From: Takakia lepidozioides
Lineage: Eukaryota > Streptophyta > Takakiopsida > Takakiales > Takakiaceae
DNA: 60,000 nt
Direction: 5' to 3'
NCBI GenBank assembly: GCA_030704615.1
Contig: CM060734.1
Span: 312,001-372,000 of the forward strand
In this document: one piece after another, positions 33,989-46,900 of the stretch
Position numbering within the stretch: position 1 is the first letter of the stretch
How the letters are laid out: each line of letters begins with the position of its first letter
Position numbers and translations under genes: made by a program
Notes under the pieces: generated by a model
Seen by the model: the letters and a program-made list of their open reading frames with translations, nothing else
What the model was told of the DNA's origin: nothing
Databases searched by the model: none

Positions 33989-36480
33989 ACTGGGCGCCGT
34001 TATGTAAAATTGAATTTGTTAAGTCTTGTATGTATTTATGAATGATGCTATATAATATTTTATATACGTAAGAAATGAATTCATAAATATTTTTAATTAT
34101 TTTCTTGACAAAGAATTATTAACCTCAATAATTCATTGTAGTGGATTAGGTGACAGACATCAAGCGTTTCCTACAAATGGCTCAAAATTCAAATGCATTT
34201 TCACTACCACCCGCCACGTTGCAGCGTGGTTTTCAGTTCATATTTGTACGATGCCTAAGTCTCTAGTCGCCGGGGTGTGTAGAAGAATTCCACAAATTAA
34301 TATGAGAGCCTCTAGCCGTCCAGAAAGTTGGAGGACCAATCTGCGTGTGAATCAGAATGTCACATGCAAAGGATGTTGCACCAGTCCCACGAGGAGTTGA
34401 AATCATGAAGAAGAATTGATTGTCTCTTTTCAAAATATCTAATCTAATAGATGCAAAACACACATCCCTCGTTTTATCTCCTTTAACTAACATATAAACA
34501 AAAAATCATGTGCAAAGCTATTGTGGTCGGCGGATCTTTTATGGGATTGGACACGCTTACAACAGCTTTTCCATAAGTGCTAGAGAGTTGTGACATGTCC
34601 AGACAACACGAGAACTCCAGAGCATCAATCAGATGCAACTCCATCCAAACGGGACAAAGGCTGAGTTACTCAAATTAAAAGATAGAGGAAAAAATTAACC
34701 TAAACAGGGCCATAATTGAAGAAGATATTTTTAATTGAACTACATGTCATTCCTAGCCATGTGATATAGGTAGACCCCGCCCATTCATTTACTTTTGGGT
34801 TTTAGTATTTCAATGTGCAAAGAAACATTGTTTTTGGGATTTAGGTGGGTGGGCATTGCTTTGTGTAGTCTAGTGGAGAAGACAATAGCTCCATGAAGAA
34901 AAAGCACACAATATTTACAAGTGACATGTTGTCATTTGCAATATATATACATATATATATTTTGTGACGTTGCTTGTTTGTATAAGTACTTCATCTTGGT
35001 TATATGATATATTTATTATAAATGACCTACATAATATTGGGGGGTACATGTGTCATGTACATTGTAGAAATGAAAATTAAATTGTTAAATATTATATGTA
35101 TTTATAAATGATGCTATATAATCTTTTATATTTCGTTTGTCACATCCTTGTGATTTTTTATTGAGAACATTGCATTGCATGTCTAGCAATACAAAACATT
35201 CTTAAGTTTTATGAACACAATATTTCAAACATTTATAAGTATTTAAGTACAGAAATGCATTGACTATATATCTATACATCATCTCTAAATCATGCAGCCT
35301 ATGTATAGGTCACTCAGGATATTTTTGAGTTCATGCGATACACATAAATGATCAATATAATAATAGGAGGTGCATGTTAGAACTTAGAATGAATATTGAA
35401 TTATAAAATCGAATATACATATTAAAATGATATTTGCTATTCATTTTTCAATTTGATCTCCCAAATCCATGTGTTTTTTAAAAAAATTAAAACAACTTAT
35501 GCACGACAATGAAAAATATTCTACTTATGAGACTCTGTATACATAAATGATCAATATAATAATAGAAGGTACATGTAAGAATGAACAGGGAATTGTGATA
35601 TTTTATATGCATTTATGAAGGCTGTTATAGAATAGATTCTAATTGGATCTGTCACATATTTGTAATTATTTTTAGTTAAAAATGTTTCATTGCATATCTG
35701 TCAATACAAAAATTCCAAGTATTACGAACAAACTAGAAAACTATAGAGTATACGTGCACACATGTTATTAGATCCAATTGTTCTTTATCACAATTCCTAT
35801 GCATCCATCCTATGCATAGGTTACTCATAATCTTCTTGAATTCATGGGATACAAATAAATAATAATAATAGCAAGTGCGTGTATGAGTGAATATTAAATT
35901 ATAAAATCTTATCTGCATTTTAAAATAAATTTGTTATTTTCTTATAATCCGGTCTCACACATCCTTGTATTTTTAATTAAAAATAACTTATTGCAGGACA
36001 ATGAAAATATTCTACTTATGAGACTATGTACACATAAATGACCAATATAATAATAGAAAACACATGTAAGAGTGAACACTGAATTGTGATATTTCATATG
36101 CATTTAATAAGGCTGTTATAGGATATATTTTAATTCAATCTCTACCCCTTTGTGATTTTTTAATTCACAATACTTTATTGCATATCATAATATAAAAATT
36201 CTAAGTAATACGAATAAACTAGAACACTATAGATTATACGTCCACATATTAGATCTAGTTGTTCTTTAAATATCATCAAATTATTACGTTATAGTCCAAC
36301 ATTCTTAAAGACAAGGTCTCATCATATTTGAATTATGCAAATGACCCTAAACCCTCTACGTATACGTATGTATATGTATTTATCAGAAATTAGGTTGTGC
36401 CAATCTGAACTAAGTTGTGCCAACAACCTCGCGCCACTAACCTTGTTGGCGCCACCTACGCTGTTGACACCCATGTTGTC
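33989..36480. repeat. AT-rich region with 490-bp tandem repeats
   Basis: No gene is seen. From about 35,029 to 36,290 a unit of about 490 bp repeats in diverged form: CTACTTATGAGACT-TGTA-ACATAAATGA starts at 35,521 and 36,011, and ATCAATATAATAATAG-AGGT or variants occurs at 35,350, 35,550, 35,850 and 36,041, showing a sub-period. TTTTATATGCATTTATGA-type blocks also appear near 34,040 and 35,090. Confidence 0.7.
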
Positions 36481-36503
36481 AACAAGTGGTGTGAACAACT
36501 AAG

Positions 36504-36566
36504 TTGATTTGTCGAGGGACGTGGTCATACGGTATTTCTTCGTGTACCAAATGCCCGACAAATCAA
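36504..36566. mobile_element. 63-bp hairpin, MITE-like
   Basis: TTGATTTGTCG (36,504-36,514) and its exact reverse complement CGACAAATCAA (36,556-36,566) enclose CATTTGG-type sequence. A related structure follows at 36,640-36,780, where TTGATTTGTCG recurs at 36,723 and GGCATTTGGTATTCC occurs at 36,648 and, as a variant, at 36,758. These look like small non-autonomous inverted-repeat elements; no target duplication was found. Confidence 0.5.
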
Positions 36567-36703
36567 AGATGAGAGCATCTAAGCATAAATTTGAAGGATC
36601 TAAGAATCTATTAGAGAATATTCATTGAACAAGTGGGATGAAGACATGGGCATTTGGTATTCCAACGAATACCGTTTGCCCAAAAAATCAACCCTGGACA
36701 AAT

Positions 36704-36746
36704 CATCTACAACCACTAGTGGTTGATTTGTCGAGGGTTGTAGATG
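36704..36746. repeat. nested hairpin around ACCACTAGTGGT
   Basis: CATCTACAACC (36,704-36,714) pairs with GGTTGTAGATG (36,736-36,746). Within and across it, AACCACTAGTGGTT is a perfect palindrome, and CCCTGGACAAATC upstream pairs with GATTTGTCGAGGG inside with one mismatch. Alternative cruciforms are possible. Confidence 0.7.
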
Positions 36747-37439
36747 ATAGTAAAATTGTCGAGCATTTGGTATTCCATAGCGAGGCCAGCCCGGTCCCCA
36801 AGTCTTACACAGCGTTATCGCTGCTGCTGCTCGACCATTCCAGGGTACATTAGGTAGTGGCCCTCAAGCGGACAGTTTTGACTAGCACCAAGTGATCGAT
36901 GGAGATACCCAAGGTATTCTATAGTAATGCATGTGACATCTGAGGTTTATAGGAAAAGCTCTGACTTTTGACGGGAGGTATGATGTTCGAGAGAGGGGTC
37001 GTAGCGGAGGGCAGGGGTATACGTATGTACGCATTCAGATTCTTTCAAATATTCGAATAAACGAACCGCTCTTTTTGATTGCGTGGCAAGGAAATTACGG
37101 GGAATGATTCTCGACTTTTTAAGATTTTGAATCCTCTCTATTGTAGGATCTTTGGTGCATTCTTTTTCATGCGCCGCATACGCACAATGGGGTAGGCTAC
37201 AAGACAAACATCTCAGATCTATCGACGGGCCCAGAAAATCCTCATCCCTACGGAATACAGGTAGGTTGGCCATTGATAGAGAGTCTTTTCTCCACTGCGA
37301 CGGATCACAGAGCCCATCACCGTGACGGTGATGGATGATGACATCCGTTGTCATGAATGGAGATGTAACATTCATCACCGTTCACGAGAACGGATTCCGT
37401 GCGCGATGGCCATCCACGGCCATGGCTGCCATCATCAGT

Positions 37440-38890
37440 AGCAGTGACTGGTGTTATGCCAACCTTGAAATTCTCACCACAAAATTGCATATATACTGAT
37501 GGCTCCTTAAAAGATGCCTAGGCGGGTTATGGTGTATATTTGGTTGGCACCAACACCAAAATATATAGCCGTCTCCCTGGTCGCCAAAATATCTTGCGAG
37601 CGGAGATTATGGCTATACATGATGCTCTCAAGTCTCTCCCCCACCAACCTACTTCCACATACTATTTATTTACGGGTCTCCCTACACCTTCTCACCAACC
37701 AAATCTGCAAGCCATCATCACAAATCCACCATCCTAATATTACACTTATAAAAGGAATCGTCGATATTGTATCCGCTTTACCGCTGTAAATCCATATACA
37801 TAAAGTTCGATCTCACACAGACATAATAGGTAATGACATAGCAAACCATCTTGCCAACTTGGTCCCATTCAGCCAATCACGAACCCCTCGACCAGCCCAA
37901 TCCACCGGTCGCACAATACCCGTTCTCGCTCATATCAGCAAGGGCTAGATTCCCGACCATAGCACATATACGGAACCTGCACACACACATTAAGGGCGAG
38001 ACCAAACTACTTATACAATAATCTCGTACCTACAAAAATTCCTATATATCTAAGTGGATCTCATCCCCGCACCTGCTACATAGTATGTCCAATCATTTTT
38101 GGACATCCCCTAGGGTTACTGGTGCACAAATCAAACAAACACTGAAATTTCGGTATGGTCAATGCATGGGCAATCAACGACGGAACTTGTTCTGACCATT
38201 ATTATACCCTCATAAACACTGCATGTTGTGTTCATCCCAAAATCCCCAAATAGACAGATGGCCACACTTACTTCTCTACTGCAACCACCCCATAATTCAT
38301 GGGTTGCGGGTAACTAGACATAACCAAGGGTTAGACAACTCCACAAAATTCTCACTTCACATCAGAAATCCAGATGGTTTAACCTCATCAATGCAGGCAC
38401 GTTCCAAGGTCGCCCACCGGACCACACTATACCCCCATGGCTACTACCTTGTGTATGCTCCCAAGGGCACCCGTGCCTTTGCTTGGCAAGGTTATGCCCA
38501 GATATTTTGCTAGTCCAAGGACTTCCTGTACTGGCATTGCCGCCGACAAAACCGCTTCCATCTCTCAAAATACATTTTTTGGAATTCACATTCTGCCATG
38601 ATTTAAATCCAGATCAATCAATTATGTACAAACACGAAAATATGACCTAATCATACATGCCCTCCATCAGCGAGGCTGGAACATGACACCTCTGACCGTC
38701 ATCACTGCGGGTGTCAGAGGCGGTGCTCATACCCATAATATCCAAGGTTTGAAAGATAATCCCAACCTACCACCCAAATACACTGCATCTCTACAACGAG
38801 CCTTACACTTCATAGCTATTACATCACTCACATCGACCCTAATCCTCAATAAACGTAAGATTGAAAGTGGCCAGCTAGCCACTATATGAT
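37440..38890 (+). pseudogene. LINE 3' end: RNase H and C-terminal domain
   Basis: The first block (37,486-37,650) carries an RNase H start: CIYTDGSLKD, then AGYGVYLVGTNT, then ILRAEIMAIHDALKS, giving the first catalytic D and the E. KVRSHTDIIGNDIANHLAN (37,800-37,860) supplies the H and final D region. The expected second D is replaced (YYLFTG instead of FTDS). Then come a cysteine-containing HCMLCSSQNPQIDRWPHLLLYCNHP segment (38,220-38,300) and a C-terminal block ending NKRKIESGQ (38,650-38,887). This order is that of non-LTR retrotransposon ORF2 ends. The reverse transcriptase itself is missing upstream, at least five stops or frame changes occur, and no poly-A tail is visible at 38,890. 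It is a 5'-truncated dead copy. Confidence 0.7.
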
Positions 38891-40400
38891 AGGTTACGGT
38901 GCGGATAGAGCCCACCCCTGAAAGGAGGCAATACCTGCAAGGGGAAGAGGCTGTTATTTACGTTGGCTTCGGTTGGCGTCATATATATATATGCCAAAAT
39001 AAGAGAAATAGGGATTATGAAATTGTTGTGATTCCGTTCTTTCTCTGCCAGATTAAGGATGAATGTGTGGACACGGCCCCAAAGCTATATATGAACTAAT
39101 AATCATATAAATACGTGGTTAGGTATGTAAGGTATTAGAACTTAGTATGCACAAGCCTTGGTGACGCTTGCCTTTTCATAAGGCAATGCTTTGGATCAAT
39201 GAAGATTGGAGTGTAATGTGGCCCGAAAATTTTCATCTACACTACTGCAATTCAGGGGGGTTAACAACGTTGGCGCCCCTCCGTGTGCGGGTGCGAGCAT
39301 CGCCAATGTCGTTTGCGCCCCACGGCAAACCCACCGGCCCCCTGGGCGTCCATTCTCAAGCCGGCCCCAGAGCGAGAATTGACTTAAGTCATTGGGAGGG
39401 GCCCAAGGGTCGCATGGTCATTTCGGGTTGCTGTTTACCAATGACCCGCATGAAGTGGCTTCTTGCAGCGACCTCTGAAAGGTCGCTAACAGTTTTTTAA
39501 TGCGATTCCTGATTTTCGGGTTTTTTTTTTTTGCGCGACCCTCCTGCAGTGGGTTTTTTAGCGACGTCCGGAAGGTTGTTGTCATCTTTTTTAAGGAAAT
39601 CATGTTTAAGGGTCGTTGTTTCAAGGCGACCCCCGTGTAATGGCTTTACACAACCACACCTCTGACGTCGCTACATAGTTCCTTTTTTTTTGCGACTCCC
39701 TGGGAGTTAGTATAAATTAGCGACCCGATTTGAATTTTATGAATAAAGTATTTAAAAGTTCGATCGGCCCCCAAGGAAACGCTTGAGGAATTTGAATGGT
39801 AATTTGAAAACAAAATCAAAGCGACCCCAGGGAGTTGCTCCTACACAGCGACGGGGTTCTCAAAAACTCGAATAAAATATGATAAACATATAGCGACTTC
39901 GAGGGAGTCTCTATATGAAACCTTTTTTTTTTACAAATATTATAGACGGACAGTGATGCCGGGCCATGGTGTCGCTGTTTTGTAAACCGTTTAAAAAATA
40001 AATAAATAAAATGACAATCGACCTTCAAGGGTCGTTGTTAACAAGCGACGGGTTTCTTAAAACCCTCAGTACAATATTAGAAAATCTAAGACGCCGTGGG
40101 GGTTGCTTGTGGGATAGAAGTTTGGTCCAATTATCCGGAAAATGTCGAACAGTGCCGATCGCATGGGATTCGCCTTAAAAGAACGAAGGGTTTTTAACAA
40201 AGCTGAAAACAAAACGGCCGCTAGAAGCGAGCGACCTCCTACCAGCTAGGGGTCTCTTTTAAAAAGCGACAGGTTTCTACAAAATATTACAGACGCAAAG
40301 CGGCCCATACGACATCAACAGTGTTAGGAATAAATTTTATTTTCAAATTGAAAATCAAAAAGCGACTTCAGGGGTCGCTCTCATTTGGTTACTTACTATA
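38891..40400. repeat. diverged GCGAC-type repeats
   Basis: From about 39,470 to 40,385 AGCGAC or GGTCGCT elements recur every 50-120 bp, often as an imperfect pair such as AGCGACTTCAGGGGTCGCT (40,362-40,380), TCGACCTTCAAGGGTCGTTG (40,018-40,037) and AGCGACCCCAGGGAGTTGCT (39,820-39,839). They look like an old, decayed version of the hairpin array of the palindromic element. 38,891-39,470 holds nothing recognised. Confidence 0.6.
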
Positions 40401-42626
40401 ATTGTTCAATAGCTCACTTCAATGTTGTCATCTCTTTGTTGTATGTCTGAAGCTTTTCATTAATATTTATTCATGTACTTGCGGTAGTATGCAAAGTGGA
40501 AATTTGGATCGTATCATATTATTTTTAGCCTTGGTGCGAGATGGTGCCATAGAGGACTCGTTGGGTGAGGTTTATATCTTAAAAAGGAACCTGCAATTCA
40601 AGACCAACTGGGATGGTGCCATAAAGGATTCGTTGAGTGAGGTTTTGAATGGACTGCGTACATATTTTGACAAATCAATGCCAGCTTAATTGGTACTGTA
40701 CGCTCAAGAACGTCCTCAATATGTGCGTCAACGTAGACAATGACGTAGGTGATTGAGCAAGAAGTTGTGGGATGGCTTGTTTGTTCGCTCCATCGTTGAT
40801 GCAGATTGGGAGTTCATCACTCATGTGTTAACAACAGAATTAAACTTCCCATGAGTCCCACTGTGGATGGAGGCAATTTAGAAATGGTACCTACAATTTC
40901 AATGGATTGCGTACAGATTTTGACAAATCATTGTCAGCTATGGTACAATCTGCGAAAGAACATCCTTGGTATGCGCTCCCTTAACCCCTGAAGGACGATG
41001 CGACCCGTTTCGGGTCGCGTCCTTTTTTTCGCTTAGTGTATATGGTCAGGATGGCATCTGATGGAGGTGGACCCCAAAGCAAACTTGTAGCTTACATTGT
41101 CAGCTATTGAATGCATGAAACCCCGTGCCATTTGGATTACTACAACGCCGCCTAGGATTTTTACATGTGTGAAAAGTGCAGATTTTATGTGGTGTGCAAG
41201 TTTTGAGCGTGTTGACTACGTGACGTGGGCCAATGAGCGCCTGGGGCCATTATATACTACATCCCTTGAGCCAAACTTGGAAATTCCAACTGTGAATTGG
41301 TGCATTCTCTTTGTATTCCTACCTGGCATCTACTCATCATAGGAATTTTTTTCATGCAAAAATTATGCTACTCGCTGCATCCAAGTAGAAGTCTTGTTCA
41401 TTTTACCCACAGGTACCCCTAAGCAGCTACATACAAAGGGGCACTAATGAAAATATGTCATTACATGCTAAAATTTGGACATAATGTCCTGCACTTGATA
41501 GGCATCAATTGGTCAATAATTGGAGGGGAACCCAAAACTAGAACATGAAGAAAATTGGTGGTCAAACCTAGTTTTTCCATGAGTTTTTGTAAATCCTACA
41601 AATTGGGGGTCACTCCCACATTATAATCTGCTCATTCTAGCGGTGGAATGACCTGAGAATTTTTGACCACATGTATGATGTAGTTACTGACAACATTGTA
41701 CGGTTCATCCACGTGGATGAACTTGGCAGCAACATACATCCACTCGAGTCAGGCCATGTCAGGGTTTTCTAAAAAAATCGCAAAAAAACTCTCGTTTTTT
41801 AGGGGTTAATGTGCCCCCTCGAGACACAATATTATTACCCTCCCCTCCAGCATTTATGTATATGGCGATGAACGTCTTATGAGGTGGTGATCGTTTGTGA
41901 AACTGGCGCTAACACTAGCTTCCAGAAGTATTTGACTTTGACTTTGACCTGTAGTATTATTGACTTTTGACCGGTGTTACCAACTTTACCAACTCATTAA
42001 TGTTGCTGCCACGCGCGTGGTACAGCCTCGAGATCGCACGTGGCATCCATACATTGTTATGGATAGCCACGTGCCACACTGGCACTGGAGCACCAAACAA
42101 TAACTGAGTTGTTGTAGATGAATAGCCAGTGAGGAAGTGTATTGACAAGTCGGCCTTGCGACTTGCGACGTGCTATCGTGAGTACTAGATATAACTCCAA
42201 GAACCACTCAAGCCATCTTTTACCAGTTGGATATATGATTGGAAATTATGTTTGTTCAGGTTGCATATGTAACTATGGAATGTTTATTGCACTGGTTTGC
42301 TGCTATTACAAAAGTGTTCTCCCTGTCAGAATAGGGACTCGTAATGAAATATGAGAGTTATATTCTTGTTCTTGTTATACCATGCTTTTTAATCCAACAA
42401 TGCATAACATGATAACACACCTAAATTGCCTAATCAGGTAGAATGTCAAGCATGTTGGACAATGCTACATCCTACCCTACCAACCATGAACAATGAAGAT
42501 CACATGTAGTACATGAAAGACAAAACGGCCTAGGGAACTATCTACCAAATCTTTACCTCAAAGCATCCTTTGATAATAAACAATGGGTGGTTCATATGGA
42601 TTTGCTACAACTTTGCATCACTATAC
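40401..42626. other. no gene recognised; one strong hairpin at 41,000
   Basis: Short direct repeats (GATGGTGCCATA at 40,540 and 40,612; GACTGCGTACATATTTTGACAA and a variant at 40,652 and 40,903) suggest a degraded duplicated element. No protein domain was recognised in the 60-95 codon frames. Confidence 0.4.
40993..41028. repeat. GCGACCCG hairpin followed by a T run
   Basis: GCGACCCG (41,000-41,007) and CGGGTCGC (41,011-41,018) form a perfect 8-bp stem with loop TTT, extended by GGACG / CGTCC on the flanks. Seven T follow. The shape recalls a bacterial terminator but the context is eukaryotic, and the stem belongs with the GCGACC repeats to its left. Confidence 0.7.
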
Positions 42627-42905
42627 TTAGTGAATGTCAGCGTTCCTCAGACTCTTTGTTGGCCACAAAGTGTAACTGCCTAGTATGTGCTCAAGTCTAG
42701 TCTGAGGGGGATCATCATTCCTATTGGGAGAATGCAGGACAACATTCGGATGGGTGCATTCAAAGACTTTCACCTTATACCAGCCTGGGCGTATGTCCTT
42801 GCCATGGTACTTGTCCCTGCTAGGTAGCCCAACCACTTCAGCCCTCACTGCGGACGCCTTTATGCACTTGTCATGAGGGTTCAAAAGATATACTGTCTCT
42901 TGCAT
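42627..42905 (-). pseudogene. CACTA-associated (DUF8039-like) protein fragment
   Basis: A 92-codon frame with coding-like composition: ETVYLLNPHDKCIKASAVRAEV, then YHGKDIRPGWYKVKVFE, then HSPNRNDDPPQTRLEHILGSYTLWPTKS. It shares its layout with the frame at 473-664. A possible acceptor lies just upstream on the minus strand (TTTACAG at about 42,907). The 13.7-kb mobile element begins 93 bp further upstream, so that element probably landed in an intron or in the 5' flank of this gene. The DUF8039 name is from memory. Confidence 0.4.
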
Positions 42906-42987
42906 CTGTAAAGAAAAACAGCAAAGACGTCAACAAAGGTGAAGGGAACCACGACAAATCCAAAGCTATAAACTGAATCATTAATAC

Positions 42988-42998
42988 AAGTAAATTGA
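42988..42998. repeat. target site duplication, left copy
   Basis: AAGTAAATTGA, identical to 56,660-56,670, directly outside the left terminal repeat. The base before it is C in both copies, so the duplication could be read as 12 bp. Confidence 0.9.
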
Positions 42999-43073
42999 GG
43001 TTTGCTATTTCATGAGCATGAGCGGCATGAGCGGCATGAGCGGAGTAGTAAGACAATCGGTTTTCATGAGCAG
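42999..43073 (+). repeat. left terminal inverted repeat with CATGAGC motifs
   Basis: Starts GGTTTGCTATTTCATGAGC and contains CATGAGC at 43,011 and CATGAGCGG at 43,017, 43,026 and 43,035, then CATGAGCAG at 43,065. Two GCTCATG copies in the opposite direction lie at 43,190 and 43,211. The right end has the same motif in matching orientation. Confidence 0.85.
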
Positions 43074-43383
43074 AAGTACAAATTTCGAAAATAAAAAACA
43101 ATAAAAAACAATAATTTAATGCAATGTGTCAGGAAAAACAAATATATTATTCGGCCCCTTGAAGGGAAAATTGCAGTTTTGACAGTTGTGCTCATGATAT
43201 TTCGTCTTCCGCTCATGCCAATTCCCAGCGACATGTGCAAATATGGCGCCGAATTTCGCGGTAATAGGGTCCGTAACCTGAAAAAACGGCGACGTGTTTC
43301 GCGGTAATAGGTCTCTCTGGCGAAAAATGGTGCCGAATTCCGCGGCTATAGGTCCCCTCATGACAGGTAATTCTGCGCCATTT

Positions 43384-43830
43384 TTCCAGTGCATGTTCGG
43401 ACTTAGCCAGTTTTCGGCACAAAATAGGGAAATTCGGCGCCATTTTTCCAGACACTGTACAAGTGCATGTTGGGACTTAGCCAGTTTTCGGCCCAAAAAA
43501 GAGAAATTCGGCGCCATTTTTCCAGACACGGTACCAGTGCATGTTGGGACTTAGCCAATTTTCGGCCCAAAAAAGAGAAATTCGACGCCATTTTCCCAGA
43601 CACAGGTACCAGTGCATGTTGGGACTTAGCCAGTTTTCGGCCCCAAAAAGAGACATTCGGCGCCATTTTTCCAGACACGGTACCAGTGCATGTTGGGACT
43701 TAGCCAGTTTTCGGCCCAAAAAAGAGAAATTCGACGCCATTTTCCCAGACACAGGTACCAATGCATGTTGGGACTTAGCCAGTTTTCGGCCCCAAAAAGA
43801 GAAATTCGGCGCCATTTTTCCAGAAATGGC
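43384..43830. repeat. 74-75 bp minisatellite
   Basis: About six units with CATGTTGGGACTTAGCCA starting at 43,466, 43,540, 43,615, 43,689 and 43,764. Each unit contains GAAATTCGGCGCCATTTTTC. Long open frames on both strands across it are artefacts of the repeat. More diverged GGCGCC or GGTGCC copies reach back to about 43,240. Confidence 0.9.
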
Positions 43831-43978
43831 CCCACAACTGCTTCTGTTGGATCTCAGTTTGAATGGAATATTGCCTCATTCCAGGAGTTTTGGGGTGCAT
43901 TTCATTACACTGCAAAAAAAAGTCTGATACAGCAAAATGCAATTGAAAAGATCCATATGGAGGATTCCCTTTGCCCCA

Positions 43979-46900
43979 TCAATGATTTCTGGAATCCCTA
44001 AGGAGGAGTTTGTGCAGCTCGTTCACGCTCAACGCCGGTGCATGAATAAAGTCATCAATAGTCACGTTCATCCTCAACCTCTTCAGGTAAATGTAATACA
44101 GATGCTTGCACGGATAATACTTCGAACCCTTCTTTGCTTCCATCAACGAGAAGTCTGTACAATTGCAAGTCGGCTCCACTCCAATCGTAATTGTGTATAC
44201 ATCGTCGCGTACAGCCGAGCCGGCCGTTGCCATCCGATACACACGCCCAAGGCCGGGTGGGGGTACGTCCACGGAGCTCTGAATAGTGCAAGCCATCCCA
44301 AGAGCATTGGCAATCCGAGTCTCATTCAACTTGTTGGGAGGGTGTCGTCTCTTCACTCTTCCGAATCGCATTGTGGGATGTGCAGAATTGTCCAATCCGT
44401 CTCTACTGGACCGAGCAGTCTGCAATGGCTGGGTCTGAGGAACCGGAAATGCGTGGGCCGGGATGTCTGTGCGTTGCACCATTCAAAATCCTGCTGCAGA
44501 TAGAGCATCCGCCTCATTCTGAGAGAGGCTGCAACCCGGTGCAACAGGCCAGACGCCCGGAGGCTCCGGCATTCCCTGAATCCCGTACTTGGGCTTGCCA
44601 AATACACAGGTCATTATGTCGTGCCTATAGAACCAAAATGTCTGCGTTGTGGCGTGAGCAAATGTGGGAGTCAAAATCTGTCGCTGAAACAAGGTGCAGG
44701 TACAGCACTGTGTGGGTTCCTCCGAATCATCTCACCACAGCGTGCTCTCGTATCCACCCGGATGGCGCAGCACTTCCCTCGAAATGCCGGCAATGTCCTC
44801 GCAATTCTCCACTGTGACTCCGACACTCTTGTCTCCACAATGGGAATGTTGTACTGCTTTACTACAGATGGCTCGTTATGTTGCCGGGGCACGCGCCCTG
44901 TGCTCAAAGGAGATGGCGATCTTGAACGTGCAGGACTTGCGGTGCTCGACGAGACCTCCTCGGGCAACATCACGGGACCACGAGGGAGCGTGCGAATATT
45001 CTTGTCAGCTCGCCATGAATCCTCTTCTCCGCCAGGTGCCTCGTCAAGTCTTCGTCTCACTGGACGGGTATGAACATCTCCTTCCAAATGTTGGCCTCTT
45101 CGCAGCAATGGCGTGTCCCGAAGGCCCTCTCGCAAGGCCGCCGCCCACTTCCGAGGATTCTTCGATCTAGAGGCAGTCCGCATCAGCATTTCCTGCCTGT
45201 CCGGCCCCAAGCCCCACCGTTTCCCTTTCAAGAACTCGTTGTACCTGCATTGCTGCATAATTGACCTCACAATGTCCTCCGTTGTGACAGTGAGGATGTC
45301 CACCAGATGTGCCGCAGAGGAGGCACGCCAGGAAGAGTGCACTGATTCGGCCATGTTTGTCGTGGGCATGTCGGTGTCGGAGTCGAGACACATTTCCTGC
45401 ACAAGCACATGTTGAGGTTACAAGCAAGTTACAAATATGGCCAAGAATAATATTCAACGGGACGCGAATTCGTGCAACTCACCTCCCGCATATAGTCGCC
45501 GAACTGGAGGAAACGATAATGCCACCATGCTAGCCAACTGACCATTGCTCCCTCGTCTGATTTCCTTATAGCACCTGACGATGTCCACCAAGCCCGTATA
45601 CATGCAAACTGTGTCTCTGCATCATCCAAGGTGGGAGCGCGCTTCCACGCAAGGCACATGGAACGGTGCTCCTCTCTGAAATCTGGCGCCACGAGCCTGG
45701 TTGTGTACTGCGAAAGGCTCTGCAGAAAATGGAACCCACAAGATCTCTCCTTGCCTTCCATGGGAACATTAGGGTCTTGCCCGTACACCCTTCGGATGGC
45801 AGCCCAATTTGCTTGTGCGTTGTCCGCCATGAAACCACGGAAATTGGGAGGGGGCAATCCCGCCTTGGCCATCTGTTCGTTTATTCCCTGCCAAAGAAGC
45901 ATCTCCGATTGTGTGTCCTCTCCTTTCATCTCACAAATAGCAATTGTCATTAGCATCCTGCAATGGGTGTCGTAGACATGTGCACCCATTGTCACCCACT
46001 GGTGATTTGTAATTCGCTTGATATGGTCGAACATGACCCAACTGTTTGACAAGTCCCCACTCGTCATCCTGTCGACCAGTTCGACGCCGCTGCCAAGTCC
46101 ACACGTGGACATTTTGAATACGAAACAACGATCTGCCTCAGTCCCTTGTCCTGGAAACCTACTTCCATGAATGTAGTCATATCCACATCGTCGCTTCACC
46201 TCCAGAATGGAGTGCATATCCGAGCCACGCCCAATTTTCTGTTTGCATGAGACAATGTGGTTTCGGACATTCAGTGAACATACGTGGGACACCGACTCCA
46301 GCAATGCCTCCATTTCCTTCTTATCGAGAGGAACTCTATCGGAGCCGTCTTCCGACATAATTCTGGCCAATGCCATCTTATGGGCGGCTTGGAGCTGTAT
46401 CTGTTTGGGTTTGGCACCCGGTCTCAACTTAACCTCCTCCTGAACGAGCTGCTCTGCCTCGTGGGCAGCCTCCCACGAGTTCCCCCTCGCCAATTTGTGA
46501 CAATGGGAACCAACGTGTATGCAAGCTCGGGTGAGGTCAGGGAAATGGTGCAACACATAAAACTGCTTGGCATTACAAACAGACATGCAGTGTGGTGGTT
46601 CTTTGCAATGCGCACACTTAAATGTGGAGTTCGGAACCTTCTCCTGAGCTCGAAATGGTTGATGAGTTGTGCCTGTCCAATCGGTCTCGTTCCTGTGACC
46701 TCTGGATTTAAAGTGGAAGCAAGTTGGGGAGAAACACCGCAACGCGCCCGCACAAACAACGTAGCGCACCCGCACACCATCGAGCATCTTCATGCTGGTG
46801 GTTTTGGTAACGCACCAAGGATGACCGGCATGTTTTCTATCCATATCTGTCAACATTCCGGACGCCCTCGAGCAGTCCGCCCGAGGAGGGAACTCAAAGA

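Noticed and set aside
36947-37378. 143-codon minus-strand frame
   Set aside because: Lies just upstream of the LINE remnant in the opposite direction, with no recognised motif; more likely a chance frame in decayed LINE sequence.
40993-41028. Intrinsic (bacterial) terminator
   Set aside because: The stem-loop plus T run fits, but there is no bacterial gene upstream and the stem belongs to a local repeat family.
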